Assembly: GCA_003330885.1 (NCBI GenBank)
Contig: CP030277.1
Location: 3,770,001-3,834,000 of the forward strand
Source: Rhodobiaceae bacterium
GTDB lineage: Bacteria; Pseudomonadota; Alphaproteobacteria; Parvibaculales; Parvibaculaceae
Reading direction: 5' to 3'
DNA: 64,000 nucleotides
The translations under genes and the position numbers were made by a program. Positions within the stretch are counted from its first letter, which is position 1, and every line of letters starts with the position of its first letter. Positions 33,725 to 41,686 of this stretch are shown here, in pieces. The notes beneath the pieces are model-generated. The model saw only the letters and a list, made by a program, of their open reading frames with translations, was not told where the DNA came from and ran no database searches.

Positions 33725-33817
33725 AAGAGCTCAAAAAGTTAAGGTTTTTCGGTCGCATTCCTGCCTCATTCCGTCTTCATTCTGACCATGGGTACGGATT
33801 TGATCTGAGGGTTTTCA

Positions 33818-34249
33818 ATGAACCGGACTGGGCTGGCACTGGCTTTAAGCATATGCCTTTTTACAGCTGGAACTGCGCATGCAAATGAAGCACGCTATTC
33901 CATGACAGAAACAGGCGAGGGATTTCTGCGCCTTGATACACAAACGGGCGAAGTCTCTCACTGTCGTGAAAAAGCAGGTGGCTTTAGTTGCGAACTGGCA
34001 GCTGATGAACGTGCGGCCTATGACGCGGAGATTGCCGCTCTGAGCGAACGTCTCGAGAAGTTGGAAGCCAAAACACCTGCAGAGCGTGCGGGAGTGCCCA
34101 CTGACGAAGAGCTAGACGAAGCATTTGGGTTCTTCGAAAAGATGACAAAACGTTTTGCCAGGGCAGCGCGTATCTTTGGCGAAGAGATGCAGAGTATGGA
34201 TGAAGAGCTGCAGCAAAACCCCTTGGGCAACAGTGAAGCAAACCCGTAA
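33818..34249 (+). CDS. Secreted protein of unknown function with coiled coil
   Basis: A 143-residue protein with a clean signal peptide (cleavage after A-H-A, about residue 22). The mature N-terminus has the pattern Y-S-M-T-E-T-G-E-G-F-L-R-L-D-T-Q-T-G-E-V-S-H-C, which I recall from small periplasmic proteins in Rhizobiales and relatives. Two cysteines (about 47 and 56) could form a disulfide. A coiled coil follows (about 70-90), then an amphipathic acidic tail. No known function. It is separated from the hydrolase operon by 93 bases and from the next small gene by 53. Confidence 0.75.
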   Translation: MNRTGLALALSICLFTAGTAHANEARYSMTETGEGFLRLDTQTGEVSHCREKAGGFSCELAADERAAYDAEIAALSERLEKLEAKTPAERAGVPTDEELDEAFGFFEKMTKRFARAARIFGEEMQSMDEELQQNPLGNSEANP

Positions 34250-34302
34250 CCCGAATTTGAGACAAGACTGAGCTGGAACAAAGTAATCAGGAGCATGACA
34301 TC

Positions 34303-34548
34303 ATGATTGTGAAGTTCGATGAACCAGATCCCAAGCGTGCAGAGAAAGAAGCTGAGATTAAAAAGCTTGATGATCGCAGCTTGCGCAAACTCTATAACGA
34401 GACCCGCGCAGCAGCGAAAGCCGCACGTCGCGCGTTGAATATGGAAGAACTCTACCGGTTGGTGCGAGGGACAAAGACCATTCAGCGCATTGCCGGCGAG
34501 CGCGGCATCATCATTCGCTCTGTTCTGCCAAGGACCGTCCGCTCCTAA
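34303..34548 (+). CDS. Small basic protein of unknown function
   Basis: An 81-residue, strongly charged helical protein without signal or membrane segment. It begins M-I-V-K-F-D-E-P-D-P-K, has a lysine- and arginine-rich helix in the middle, and ends with I-I-I-R-S-V-L-P-R-T-V-R-S. An AGGAG site precedes the ATG by 8 bases, and base composition is like the neighbours, so I believe it is real. I do not recognise a family. It lies just downstream of a small secreted protein gene, possibly on the same transcript, and converges on an acyl-CoA dehydrogenase gene. Confidence 0.6.
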   Translation: MIVKFDEPDPKRAEKEAEIKKLDDRSLRKLYNETRAAAKAARRALNMEELYRLVRGTKTIQRIAGERGIIIRSVLPRTVRS

Positions 34549-34577
34549 GCTGACTTAAGGCAGACTTTTACGCGCAT

Positions 34578-35708
34578 TCAAGAGGCGTATTCTTTTTGGA
34601 GAGCAGCGCCGATGCGCTCGTTCATCATTTCGATGGACCCGTCCGTGTAGCCCAAGATCTTCGCCGAAATAAGATGACGGCCAAGGCCGTGCTCTTCTCG
34701 CAACCCATTTGCGCCCATCGCCTGGATGCAAGCTTCGATCAAACTCACAGCACGTTCTGTCGCAAATTTCTTTGCCTGTGCAGCCCGCGTGACGGCATCT
34801 CCCCCTTCTTCAATGAGAACACCCGCCGCATGGGTGAGTGTGCGCATGGCTTCGAGCTCCGTTGCAACATCTGCAAGGGACCATTTTAAGCCTTGATGGT
34901 TGAGGAGCGGTTCGCCAAATGCTGTGCGTGTCGCGCCATAGCTGACGGCCTTATTTAGCGCGTCGGCAACAAGTCCCGCGCACATGGCGGCCACATAGAC
35001 GCGGGCGCCGTTTACGCCCGACATGGCTGACTTAAATCCGTCTCCGGGGCCGCCGAGCACATCTTCGTCGGCCACGAAATAGCTATCGAGTTTAAAGCCG
35101 CCAGCACCAATCCCATGACCGCCGCTGAGCGCATAGGGCTCAACGCGGGTGAAGCCCGAACGGGTCGCATCAACAAGAAAGGATCCGACGCCGCGCCAGC
35201 CGGCATCCGGGTCACACTGTGCATAGGTCACAAAGAGATTGGCAATCTCAGCATTGGTGATCCAACCCTTTTCGCCCGTGAGCTCCCAACCGCCATCCAC
35301 CTTGGTGGCGCGGGTTGTGATCCCGGCAAAGTCACTTCCGGCGCCAGGTTCTGAGAGTGCAGTTGCTGCAAACAGGTCGCCGGACAATATGCGGGGAACA
35401 TAATCGGCTTGATGAGCTGGGTTTGGCGTAGCTGACAGGCGAGCTGCCACATTCTGCGTATTGATAAGCGCAAAGATGAAAGGCATGTCGGCCCGCGACA
35501 TGTCTTCGCAAAGGGCGAGCTTTGTCAGGAATGAGAGACCAAAGCCGCCGGCCTCGACAGGTGTTTCGAGGCGCATGAGGCCAGCGTCTGCCGCTTGTTT
35601 TAGCGCGGCCACAGGCTGTCGCTTCTCTGCTTCCCACTGGGCGGCATTCGGTTCAACAATCTCCCGCCGGAAGCGGCGAGCTGTCTCCAGATATTCTTCA
35701 GCGTTCAT
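34578..35708 (-). CDS. Acyl-CoA dehydrogenase family protein
   Basis: A 376-residue FAD enzyme. The ATG at 35708 is chosen for its GGAGAG site; a longer frame runs into the thioesterase gene. The family loop A-L-S-E-P-G-A-G-S-D is near residue 120 and G-W-I-T-N-A near 150. At the usual Y-E-G-T position the sequence is Y-T-D-G-S-I-E-M, so the canonical glutamate is replaced and the catalytic base cannot be assigned by eye. It is the last gene of a five-gene leftward operon: HSL hydrolase, three double-hotdog thioesterases and this enzyme. Confidence 0.9.
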   Translation of the reverse strand: MNAEEYLETARRFRREIVEPNAAQWEAEKRQPVAALKQAADAGLMRLETPVEAGGFGLSFLTKLALCEDMSRADMPFIFALINTQNVAARLSATPNPAHQADYVPRILSGDLFAATALSEPGAGSDFAGITTRATKVDGGWELTGEKGWITNAEIANLFVTYAQCDPDAGWRGVGSFLVDATRSGFTRVEPYALSGGHGIGAGGFKLDSYFVADEDVLGGPGDGFKSAMSGVNGARVYVAAMCAGLVADALNKAVSYGATRTAFGEPLLNHQGLKWSLADVATELEAMRTLTHAAGVLIEEGGDAVTRAAQAKKFATERAVSLIEACIQAMGANGLREEHGLGRHLISAKILGYTDGSIEMMNERIGAALQKEYAS

Positions 35709-35721
35709 GTGCACTCTCCAA

Positions 35722-36639
35722 TTAGACACCCAATCCTGGCACAACGAACTTCTCAAGACCCGCCTTCATATCAGGCGGAATGGGAATGGCTTTGCGCGCA
35801 ACAAGATCAAGCGCGATAGCGACCGCTTCTGCGGTCGCCACGCATCGTCCTGTTTCCACATCAAACAGCCAATGCGCCCAGGTATAGGTTTTGTCAGTCA
35901 CTTCCTTAAGGCCACTTCTAAGGGTCAGAATATCGCCGACTTGTGGGGCATCCCGATAGACAAAGCGGTATTCGAGCGCCGCACCTCCGGTTGTGCTGTC
36001 CTTGGAGCGATCATCCCCGCGAGTTTGAGCGAGCAGATTGGGAATGGAATCTGAGACAATGCCCATGAAGCGCCGCGTCGCCAGAAAATCACCCGTCACA
36101 CACCAGTCCCGCATCACTTCGCCCTGAAATGTGGTGAGCAGTCCCATCTCTTCTGCGTCGCCAAGACTTGGGGCAGAGCGGGGCGGAGTGAGCTCCAGTC
36201 CACGAGGCCTGCCATGCGGTGGCACATCAACTTTGACGGTCTCCGCTTTGGCAATCATCGCCTTGGAGATGGGGGCCTGCGTTCGGTCTGTATCTGACCG
36301 GAGTGATGCGTGGGCAAGAAAGGTCGCAGCCACATCGCCCGACACCGTATTCACCATTTCAAAATAGCAGGTGAGCCGGTTTGCATCCGCCTCCACCACG
36401 CCTCCCCGAATAAAGATGGGGGCACCTGGGCGCTGCTCACGCAGGAAACGAATGTGATGGTCTTCAGCAACGAGGCGTGCACCTGTCCGGGCAATTTCGT
36501 CCCGCCCATGACCCAGATGAAGGCTCAGTGCGGCAAGGGCGCTGGTGGCCTTCTCGGAATAGAACTGCACATTCATGTGCCCCATACCGTCGGTTTCCCA
36601 GGTCTGAACCGAACTGCGATAAAGCTCAACAAAGCTCAT
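35722..36639 (-). CDS. Double-hotdog acyl-CoA thioesterase, copy A
   Basis: A 305-residue protein of two 4HBT-type hotdog domains. The ATG at 36639 has a GGAGAG site. Domain 1 carries the active-site motif W-E-T-D-G-M-G-H-M-N-V-Q-F-Y near residue 15. Domain 2, near residue 165, has only a weak trace of it (W-C-V-T-G-D-F-L-A-T-R-R-F), lacking the key aspartate and histidine-methionine pair. This domain probably supports structure rather than catalysis. It is the third of three adjacent related genes and is followed after 13 bases by an acyl-CoA dehydrogenase. Confidence 0.82.
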   Translation of the reverse strand: MSFVELYRSSVQTWETDGMGHMNVQFYSEKATSALAALSLHLGHGRDEIARTGARLVAEDHHIRFLREQRPGAPIFIRGGVVEADANRLTCYFEMVNTVSGDVAATFLAHASLRSDTDRTQAPISKAMIAKAETVKVDVPPHGRPRGLELTPPRSAPSLGDAEEMGLLTTFQGEVMRDWCVTGDFLATRRFMGIVSDSIPNLLAQTRGDDRSKDSTTGGAALEYRFVYRDAPQVGDILTLRSGLKEVTDKTYTWAHWLFDVETGRCVATAEAVAIALDLVARKAIPIPPDMKAGLEKFVVPGLGV

Positions 36640-36684
36640 GAAACTCTCCATTGAAGGTGGATAGGCGTATGGCGTGTGACGAAC

Positions 36685-37572
36685 TCAGCCGAGTCTGTCG
36701 CGAATTTCGGTTGGAAGGTCGACGGCCCTGCGGGTTTCTCGTGAGATGAGAAGGGCAGTGCCTTCAGAGGCTGCAGCGGCCTCGCCTGTCTCGGCATCGA
36801 ACATCCAATGCCGGTAGCGCAGCGTTTTGGAGCTCTGTGCTTCGAGCCCCGTGCGCACAAAGAGGGTTTGCCCGGCTTTCAGTTCTTTGAAATAGGCAAG
36901 GCGCATTTCGACAGTGGCGGTGGCGAGGCCCTTGGCTTTCTGTGAATGACGGTCAAGGCCTGCCGCCGCCCACATATGCCCCTGACATTCTGAGAAACGA
37001 GCCAGATAGAAACGCGAATTCATATGATCATTCGCATCGCATTCCCAACGATTGACCGCAGAGCGATTTGTTTCATGCATGCCTTTTTCCTCAGCTCGGT
37101 CGAGCGAGACGTCGCGGTCGAGAGATCCATCCGGTTGGGAGCGGGGCTGGGCAGCATCAGGGCGCTCGACCATGATTTTTTCAGCTTGGCTGCGCATAAA
37201 ATCAGTCCAGGGAACGAGCTTCCGCGCATTCAAATCGAAATGCCCGACGTCGACGACGAGGGTGGCTGAGAGAGCATCGGTGAGCGCATTGCGAACTTCC
37301 TGATAGATCCGCATGGTCTTGTTATTGAGCGATAGGGTGCCCGACCGCACAGCAACCAAATCGCTTGCGAACAGCTCTTTGTGAAACCTTATATGATGTT
37401 CAAGCGCGACATAGGTTGTCCGCTCGGTTTGCTGGTGCTCGTACCCAAGGCCCAGAAACGCCTGTTGGTGGAAAGCAGCGTCGGATGTTTTGCCCATATA
37501 GAACTGAATGTTCATATGGCCCATCTCGTCGCATTCCCACGGGTTCACATAGCCTCGATAGGTATCAATCAT
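36685..37572 (-). CDS. Double-hotdog acyl-CoA thioesterase, copy B
   Basis: A 295-residue double-hotdog protein, the best preserved of the three copies. Domain 1 has W-E-C-D-E-M-G-H-M-N-I-Q-F-Y near residue 12 and domain 2 has W-E-C-D-A-N-D-H-M-N-S-R-F-Y near 171, both with the aspartate and the H-M-N of 4-hydroxybenzoyl-CoA-type thioesterases. Both active sites may therefore work. It would hydrolyse acyl- or aryl-CoA in the cytosol. It lies between copies A and C with short gaps (45 and 23 bases) in one leftward operon. Confidence 0.85.
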   Translation of the reverse strand: MIDTYRGYVNPWECDEMGHMNIQFYMGKTSDAAFHQQAFLGLGYEHQQTERTTYVALEHHIRFHKELFASDLVAVRSGTLSLNNKTMRIYQEVRNALTDALSATLVVDVGHFDLNARKLVPWTDFMRSQAEKIMVERPDAAQPRSQPDGSLDRDVSLDRAEEKGMHETNRSAVNRWECDANDHMNSRFYLARFSECQGHMWAAAGLDRHSQKAKGLATATVEMRLAYFKELKAGQTLFVRTGLEAQSSKTLRYRHWMFDAETGEAAAASEGTALLISRETRRAVDLPTEIRDRLG

Positions 37573-37595
37573 TTCGACCCCCCAATGCAGACACG

Positions 37596-38447
37596 TCAGT
37601 CGACCTTCATAATGTAGGGCGCGAGCTTGGCACTCTCTTCATCGCTGAATGCCACTGTTTTACGGGCATCCAGGTCGAGCATCACAGCTGCAGCTTCGCC
37701 GGTTGCAACAAGTACCCCGGTTGAGGCGTCAAACAGGAAGTGGGCAAAGCGGAGGACCCGGCCCATCACTTCCACCATGGCACTTTTGCCGATAAGAACC
37801 GTTCCGGCACGCACATCCGTCAAACGATCAAGGCGCATTTCAAGCACCACCGTGCCTCGCCGCGCCTTGAGCATCGTATCGCGATCAAATCCGACCTGTT
37901 GCCAGAGATGGACTGCGCCATCGGAAAACCGGCCCATAATATGTTGCTGCCGCATGCGGCCGGTCTCATCGCAATGCTCCGGATGCACGACACCTTGGTA
38001 TATGGGGATCAGGTTTCCAGCCGCCTGATCATCCAGCTGAAGATGGGGCAACGAAGACGCGCCGGGCACGCCGCGAGGAAGCGCTTCGTCTTGCACGGGC
38101 GCATAAGGCCCGCTATCCAAATCAGAGGGAAGGTCAGTCTGGCTCGTGAGCGTCGCAGCAAGAACGCCGGTTGCAGAGTTGCGAAGCTCATGGGAGAGGA
38201 TGAGCCCTGCCTCATGTGCTCCAGATGCACGGCTCGTTACGGCGAAAATATCGCCTGCCCGCAATTCGCGATGAAAGCGAATATGATCTCGACTTGATAG
38301 GACGGGTCCGTTTTGGCCGTGAGAGACAGCATATGCACGATTGGCGTCAGATGCGGCTGCCACATAGAACTGAACGTTCATATGGCCCACTTCATCGCAG
38401 TTCCAGGTGTTGACGATGCTTTGAACGGTTTGAATAGGGTCGGTCAT
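37596..38447 (-). CDS. Double-hotdog acyl-CoA thioesterase, copy C
   Basis: A 283-residue double-hotdog protein. Domain 1 has W-N-C-D-E-V-G-H-M-N-V-Q-F-Y near residue 14. Domain 2 near 158 retains the C-D but has G-R-M-R-Q-Q-H in place of G-H-M-N, so it is partly degraded. The first thioesterase gene of the triplet; an HSL-type hydrolase gene lies about 90 bases upstream in the same direction. As with the other copies the substrate is unknown. The three copies probably arose by tandem duplication and then diverged strongly outside the motif. Confidence 0.83.
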   Translation of the reverse strand: MTDPIQTVQSIVNTWNCDEVGHMNVQFYVAAASDANRAYAVSHGQNGPVLSSRDHIRFHRELRAGDIFAVTSRASGAHEAGLILSHELRNSATGVLAATLTSQTDLPSDLDSGPYAPVQDEALPRGVPGASSLPHLQLDDQAAGNLIPIYQGVVHPEHCDETGRMRQQHIMGRFSDGAVHLWQQVGFDRDTMLKARRGTVVLEMRLDRLTDVRAGTVLIGKSAMVEVMGRVLRFAHFLFDASTGVLVATGEAAAVMLDLDARKTVAFSDEESAKLAPYIMKVD

Positions 38448-38537
38448 GGATACTCTGGAAAGGGATGAACGCGCAGCACTTTAGAAACACCTGCCGCAAA
38501 AGTCATGTTGTTGAGGCAAGCCAAGGCTGACCCAACG

Positions 38538-39515
38538 TTACTCAGTGACCTGCTTGAGAAACCCATCCATGCGTTTCACCGCTGAAGCAGCAAGTTCGCC
38601 GGGGAAAGCGACAAAGCCGTGGGCACCGCCGGGATATATTGCAAGCTCTGCGTCATTTCCAGCTGCCGCCCAACGGGCATGCATGAATAAGCTGTCGTCC
38701 AACAGTGCATCATCCGTTCCCACGCTGAAGAGAGCAGGGGGCATGCCTTTCAAATCCGCAAAGAGCGGCGAGATATCCGGGTCTGAGGCGTCAGCGCCCT
38801 TGGGAATAAAACACTCATCGAATTTGTGCAGATCATGAGTGCGCAGGATCAGATAGGGCTCATCGCCAAAGGCACGTGCACTTGGCGTCCAACGAAGATC
38901 GAACGCACCGAATACGAGATTGGCCCCGGCAAAATCCACATAGTCATGGCGGTCGCGCATGCGGAGCAGAGTGACGGCGGCCAAATGGGCACCCGCACTT
39001 TCTCCGCCGACGGTCAGCACTTCTGTGCCGAATTCAGCTTTTGCATTCGCAACCAACCAGGCGGCAGCTGTTTCGCAATCATCTGGCCCGGCTGGGTAGG
39101 GGTGCTCAGGGGCAAGACGGTACTCAACACTGACACAGGCCAGCCCGCAATTGTCGGCGATCCGCTCAAGCATCGGGTCCTGGCCGTCGGCAGACCCAAA
39201 TACCCATCCGCCACCATGAAAATGAAGGTAGACACCCTTGGGGTTTTCAGGGGCGATGATCCGCAGTTCCACGTCGCCGCCTTTGCCTGGGCCAGGGCGG
39301 GGAATGGTGCGGGTGATCGCACGCTCTGATTTTGGGACCAGTGGGAATGGACCTTCACCCCGATCACGACGGGCCCGGGCTTCTGCGACGCCAATGTCCC
39401 AATTGTCGTCGGACTTTTCCAACAGCTCGACCAAGGCACCGTTAATAGCCTTTGTCTCCGTAGAGACCGCATTTTCGTCAAAGAGCGCCGGATCGAATGG
39501 ATTTTTGCTCGCCAT
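38538..39515 (-). CDS. Alpha/beta hydrolase, HSL (GDXG) family
   Basis: A 325-residue esterase with the full HSL set: oxyanion motif H-F-H-G-G-G-W near residue 97, nucleophile in G-G-E-S-A-G near 170, acid in G-T-D-D-A-L-L near 263 and histidine in G-A-H-G-F near 295. No signal peptide. It differs from the HSL enzyme at 7644-8669, which has H-M-G-G in the oxyanion hole. It appears to head the leftward operon with three thioesterases and an acyl-CoA dehydrogenase, so it may release an acid that later becomes a CoA ester. Confidence 0.92.
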   Translation of the reverse strand: MASKNPFDPALFDENAVSTETKAINGALVELLEKSDDNWDIGVAEARARRDRGEGPFPLVPKSERAITRTIPRPGPGKGGDVELRIIAPENPKGVYLHFHGGGWVFGSADGQDPMLERIADNCGLACVSVEYRLAPEHPYPAGPDDCETAAAWLVANAKAEFGTEVLTVGGESAGAHLAAVTLLRMRDRHDYVDFAGANLVFGAFDLRWTPSARAFGDEPYLILRTHDLHKFDECFIPKGADASDPDISPLFADLKGMPPALFSVGTDDALLDDSLFMHARWAAAGNDAELAIYPGGAHGFVAFPGELAASAVKRMDGFLKQVTE

Positions 39516-39694
39516 GGTTTCCCCCTCAAATTTTCTGTTTCTTTGGGTGGCAAGATATAGAAGCGGCTCCCGGGCGTCTAATTGCTAGCCACGAGTGACT
39601 TAAGGTGTTCAGAAATCCAGGAAGGCTTGATCCTGGTCAACGCGAAGACGGCATAGAGCCGCCACCATGCAGGCTCGAAAATAGGGGAGAGACG

Positions 39695-39901
39695 ATGGAA
39701 CCCATATGCCGCGACCGGATCGCGTCGGCTCGTTTGATGAAAGAGTATGGATTGGACAGCGAGGGCGCGCAGCGCCTCTTTTCGCTGAAAAACTGCGCAA
39801 TGGCATCCGATTGTAGTCATCGCAATGCATGCCGTGATCTCTTGGAGACTGTTTGGCAGGTCGAAAACCCGCCAAACGGCTTTTTGTCACCTTCGCCTTA
39901 G
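39695..39901 (+). CDS. Small cysteine-containing protein, function unknown
   Basis: A 68-residue protein starting at an ATG with a GGGGAGAG site 5 bases upstream, better than any start on the opposite strand, where an open frame also exists. It contains five cysteines or histidine-cysteine groups, including a cluster C-A-M-A-S-D-C-S-H-R-N-A-C (about residues 36-48) that could bind a metal or an iron-sulfur centre. The arrangement distantly recalls the DUF6455-type small proteins, but this is weak. It stands alone between two leftward genes. Confidence 0.5.
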   Translation: MEPICRDRIASARLMKEYGLDSEGAQRLFSLKNCAMASDCSHRNACRDLLETVWQVENPPNGFLSPSP

Positions 39902-39923
39902 CAGGGCCAATTAGGAGCCCATG

Positions 39924-40607
39924 CTAGTGAGCGCGAGGCACCCGACTAATTCGATCAGGGAGAGGGCGTGGAGACGTTTCACCGTTGCCCATGGTTGCTG
40001 CCACCAACTCAACAATTTCTGGGGCTGCCGTCGCCACGCTGCCAGAATTGAAAGGCGGCTCTGGCGCATATTCAATCGCGAGCTGCAACGCCTTGGCATA
40101 ATCCTCGCCTGCAATCTTAGCCGACAGATATAGTCCCATATCAATGCCAGCCGAGACACCCGCAGCGGTTATAATGTCCCCATGGTCGACCCAGCGCTCG
40201 GCGACAGGCGTTGCCCCATAACCTTCGAGAACATCATAGCGGGCCCAATGGGTCGTCGCCTTCTTGCCGTTGAGTAGCCCTGCCGCCGCCAGGATCAGGG
40301 AGCCAGTGCAGACAGAAGCATTGATTTTGGTTGTCTTCGCAATCTTGCGCACCCAGTCCATCTGATGAGGGTCGTTGCGCACTGCCTCATCGGCGAACCC
40401 GCCAGGCACAAGCAGAATGTCTGCGCTATCGACTTCATCAATGCTTTTGGGCGCATAGATGTCGATCAGGCCGTTGTCATTTGCGACCATCCCGGCCTCT
40501 TTGGCGACAAAGGTAACTTCTGCATCCGGCAGGCGACTCAAAGACTCAAATGGGCCGATGGCATCGAGCGTTGTGAAGCCGTCATAGAGGAAAATCACGA
40601 TGTGCAT
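39924..40607 (-). CDS. DJ-1/PfpI family protein
   Basis: A 227-residue protein of the class I glutamine-amidotransferase-like fold. The nucleophile cysteine lies in A-S-V-C-T-G-S near residue 97, followed by the histidine of T-H-W near 118, the arrangement of isonitrile-hydratase and AraC-N-terminal-like DJ-1 members. The ATG at 40607 is preferred to an upstream GTG because GGGAG lies 8 bases before it. Members act as hydratases, glyoxalases or chaperones; the function here is undetermined. A long inverted repeat (40653-40697) lies just upstream, before the styrene-oxide-isomerase-like gene. Confidence 0.88.
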   Translation of the reverse strand: MHIVIFLYDGFTTLDAIGPFESLSRLPDAEVTFVAKEAGMVANDNGLIDIYAPKSIDEVDSADILLVPGGFADEAVRNDPHQMDWVRKIAKTTKINASVCTGSLILAAAGLLNGKKATTHWARYDVLEGYGATPVAERWVDHGDIITAAGVSAGIDMGLYLSAKIAGEDYAKALQLAIEYAPEPPFNSGSVATAAPEIVELVAATMGNGETSPRPLPDRISRVPRAH

Positions 40608-40652
40608 GTGGCGCACTCCCTTGTTGCTGATGATGTCAATTTAGGGGGTACG

Positions 40653-40697
40653 CTGTTTGGCGGAAATGACATTCAACAGACAGTTTCCGCCAAACAG
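40653..40697. repeat. Long perfect inverted repeat
   Basis: CTGTTTGGCGGAAA (40653-40666) pairs perfectly with TTTCCGCCAAACAG (40684-40697) across 17 bases. It fills most of the gap between the isomerase-like and PfpI genes. There is no U-run on either strand, so a simple terminator is unlikely; an operator, a mobile palindrome or an mRNA processing hairpin are all possible. Confidence 0.7.
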
Positions 40698-40711
40698 GAT
40701 GCGGCGATTCT

Positions 40712-41158
40712 TTAGTCGCTGGGCTGCGAAAAGGCGGCAAGCGCCAAAACGACAAACGCAGCGATCACACCGACAATCGCAATGGAGAAAAGTGTGAAGG
40801 TGAGGGTGTTCCAATCGATGCCTGTAAAGGCGAGACCTCGTCCACCGGTCATGCCGGACACGAAGGAAGCTAGAATATTGCCCCAACCTGTCGCAATAAG
40901 ACCCCAGGTGATGATAGATGAGCGAGCTTCACCCAAGGTGAGCTGCGTGGCGGCGGCGGCGACAGCGATCATCATCATACCATTCAGCGTGCCTTCCAGA
41001 TGTGCCATGCGCCAGGCGCGTAACGCCTCAGCTTCTACTGCGCCGCCTCCGGCAGCGATGGCGTCGAGGGCCCATAAAAAGGGGACGCCCGCAGCGAGTC
41101 CCAAAATAAAAACAACGGCGCCATGTCCAATCAGCAAACTGTGATGTCGAGTTGGCAT
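40712..41158 (-). CDS. Styrene-oxide-isomerase-like membrane protein
   Basis: A 148-residue protein with four hydrophobic segments, preceded by a strong GGAGGAA site. I recognise similarity to styrene oxide isomerase StyC along the length: G-H-G near residue 11, then W-R-M-A-H-L-E-G-T-L-N-G-M-M (about 49-62), then G-W-G-N and G-R-G-L-A-F. In StyC, as I remember the structure, the histidine of the matching segment binds haem b shared between subunits and an asparagine six residues later touches the epoxide. Both (H53, N59) are kept here at the same spacing. A tyrosine after G-W-A-N in StyC is not conserved. Many distant homologues are simply annotated as membrane proteins. Confidence 0.6.
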   Translation of the reverse strand: MPTRHHSLLIGHGAVVFILGLAAGVPFLWALDAIAAGGGAVEAEALRAWRMAHLEGTLNGMMMIAVAAAATQLTLGEARSSIITWGLIATGWGNILASFVSGMTGGRGLAFTGIDWNTLTFTLFSIAIVGVIAAFVVLALAAFSQPSD

Positions 41159-41244
41159 TGTATTCCTCCGGTGATTGTCTAACTTGTCGGACTAAGAATG
41201 AAGGTCGGGGCGCTCGGGACCTCGACCCAATGGGAGATACTCAA

Positions 41245-41613
41245 ATGATCGGATACGCAACACTTGGATCGAACGACCTGGAAAAAGGTGCCAAGTTTTA
41301 TGATGACTTCCTTGGTGCCTTTGGCGGCCAGCGGGCGTTCAGCATGGATCGCATCATATTCTGGAATGATGCTAAGGGCGGCGCGATGCTTTCGCTCTGT
41401 ATTCCTTACGATGAGAAAACCGCAACACCGGGCAACGGCAACATGCTCGCACTTGCGGCTGAATCGACAGATGAAGTTGATGCAATGTATGCAAAGGCGA
41501 TTGAGCTGGGCGCAACAGACGAAGGCGAGCCTGGTGCGCGCACAGACAATTTCTACGGCGCTTACTTCCGCGACTTTGATGGCAACAAAGTCTGCTGCTT
41601 CAAATTCACCTAA
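41245..41613 (+). CDS. VOC (glyoxalase/bleomycin resistance-like) family protein
   Basis: A 122-residue single VOC module. The ATG at 41245 has a GGGAG site and begins the family directly (M-I-G-Y-A-T-L-G-S-N-D-L). The sequence ends with the usual Y-G-A-Y-F-R-D-F-D-G-N-K segment. Metal ligand positions are not obvious, and two cysteines sit near the end. VOC proteins include isomerases, dioxygenases and binding proteins; this small type is usually of unknown function. Divergent from the isomerase-like membrane gene, and followed by a good terminator. Confidence 0.85.
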   Translation: MIGYATLGSNDLEKGAKFYDDFLGAFGGQRAFSMDRIIFWNDAKGGAMLSLCIPYDEKTATPGNGNMLALAAESTDEVDAMYAKAIELGATDEGEPGARTDNFYGAYFRDFDGNKVCCFKFT

Positions 41614-41642
41614 GATATCTGTCGTCATTTGACGCCAGCCTG

Positions 41643-41672
41643 GCGGGCATCCTTGCGGTGCCCGCTTTTTTT
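41643..41672 (+). terminator. Rho-independent terminator after the VOC gene
   Basis: Stem GCGGGCA (41643-41649) / TGCCCGC (41659-41665), extended inside by CC/GG, followed by seven T. It lies 30 bases after the VOC stop codon. Confidence 0.88.
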
Positions 41673-41686
41673 GTGGATACGCATAA

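Noticed and set aside
33725-33760. AAAAA/TTTTT pair after the last hydrolase gene as a terminator
   Set aside because: Only A-T pairs, too weak to fold stably.
39609-39890. 93-residue open frame on the minus strand opposite the small cysteine protein gene
   Set aside because: No good ribosome-binding site, whereas the plus-strand ATG at 39695 has GGGGAGAG at proper distance.
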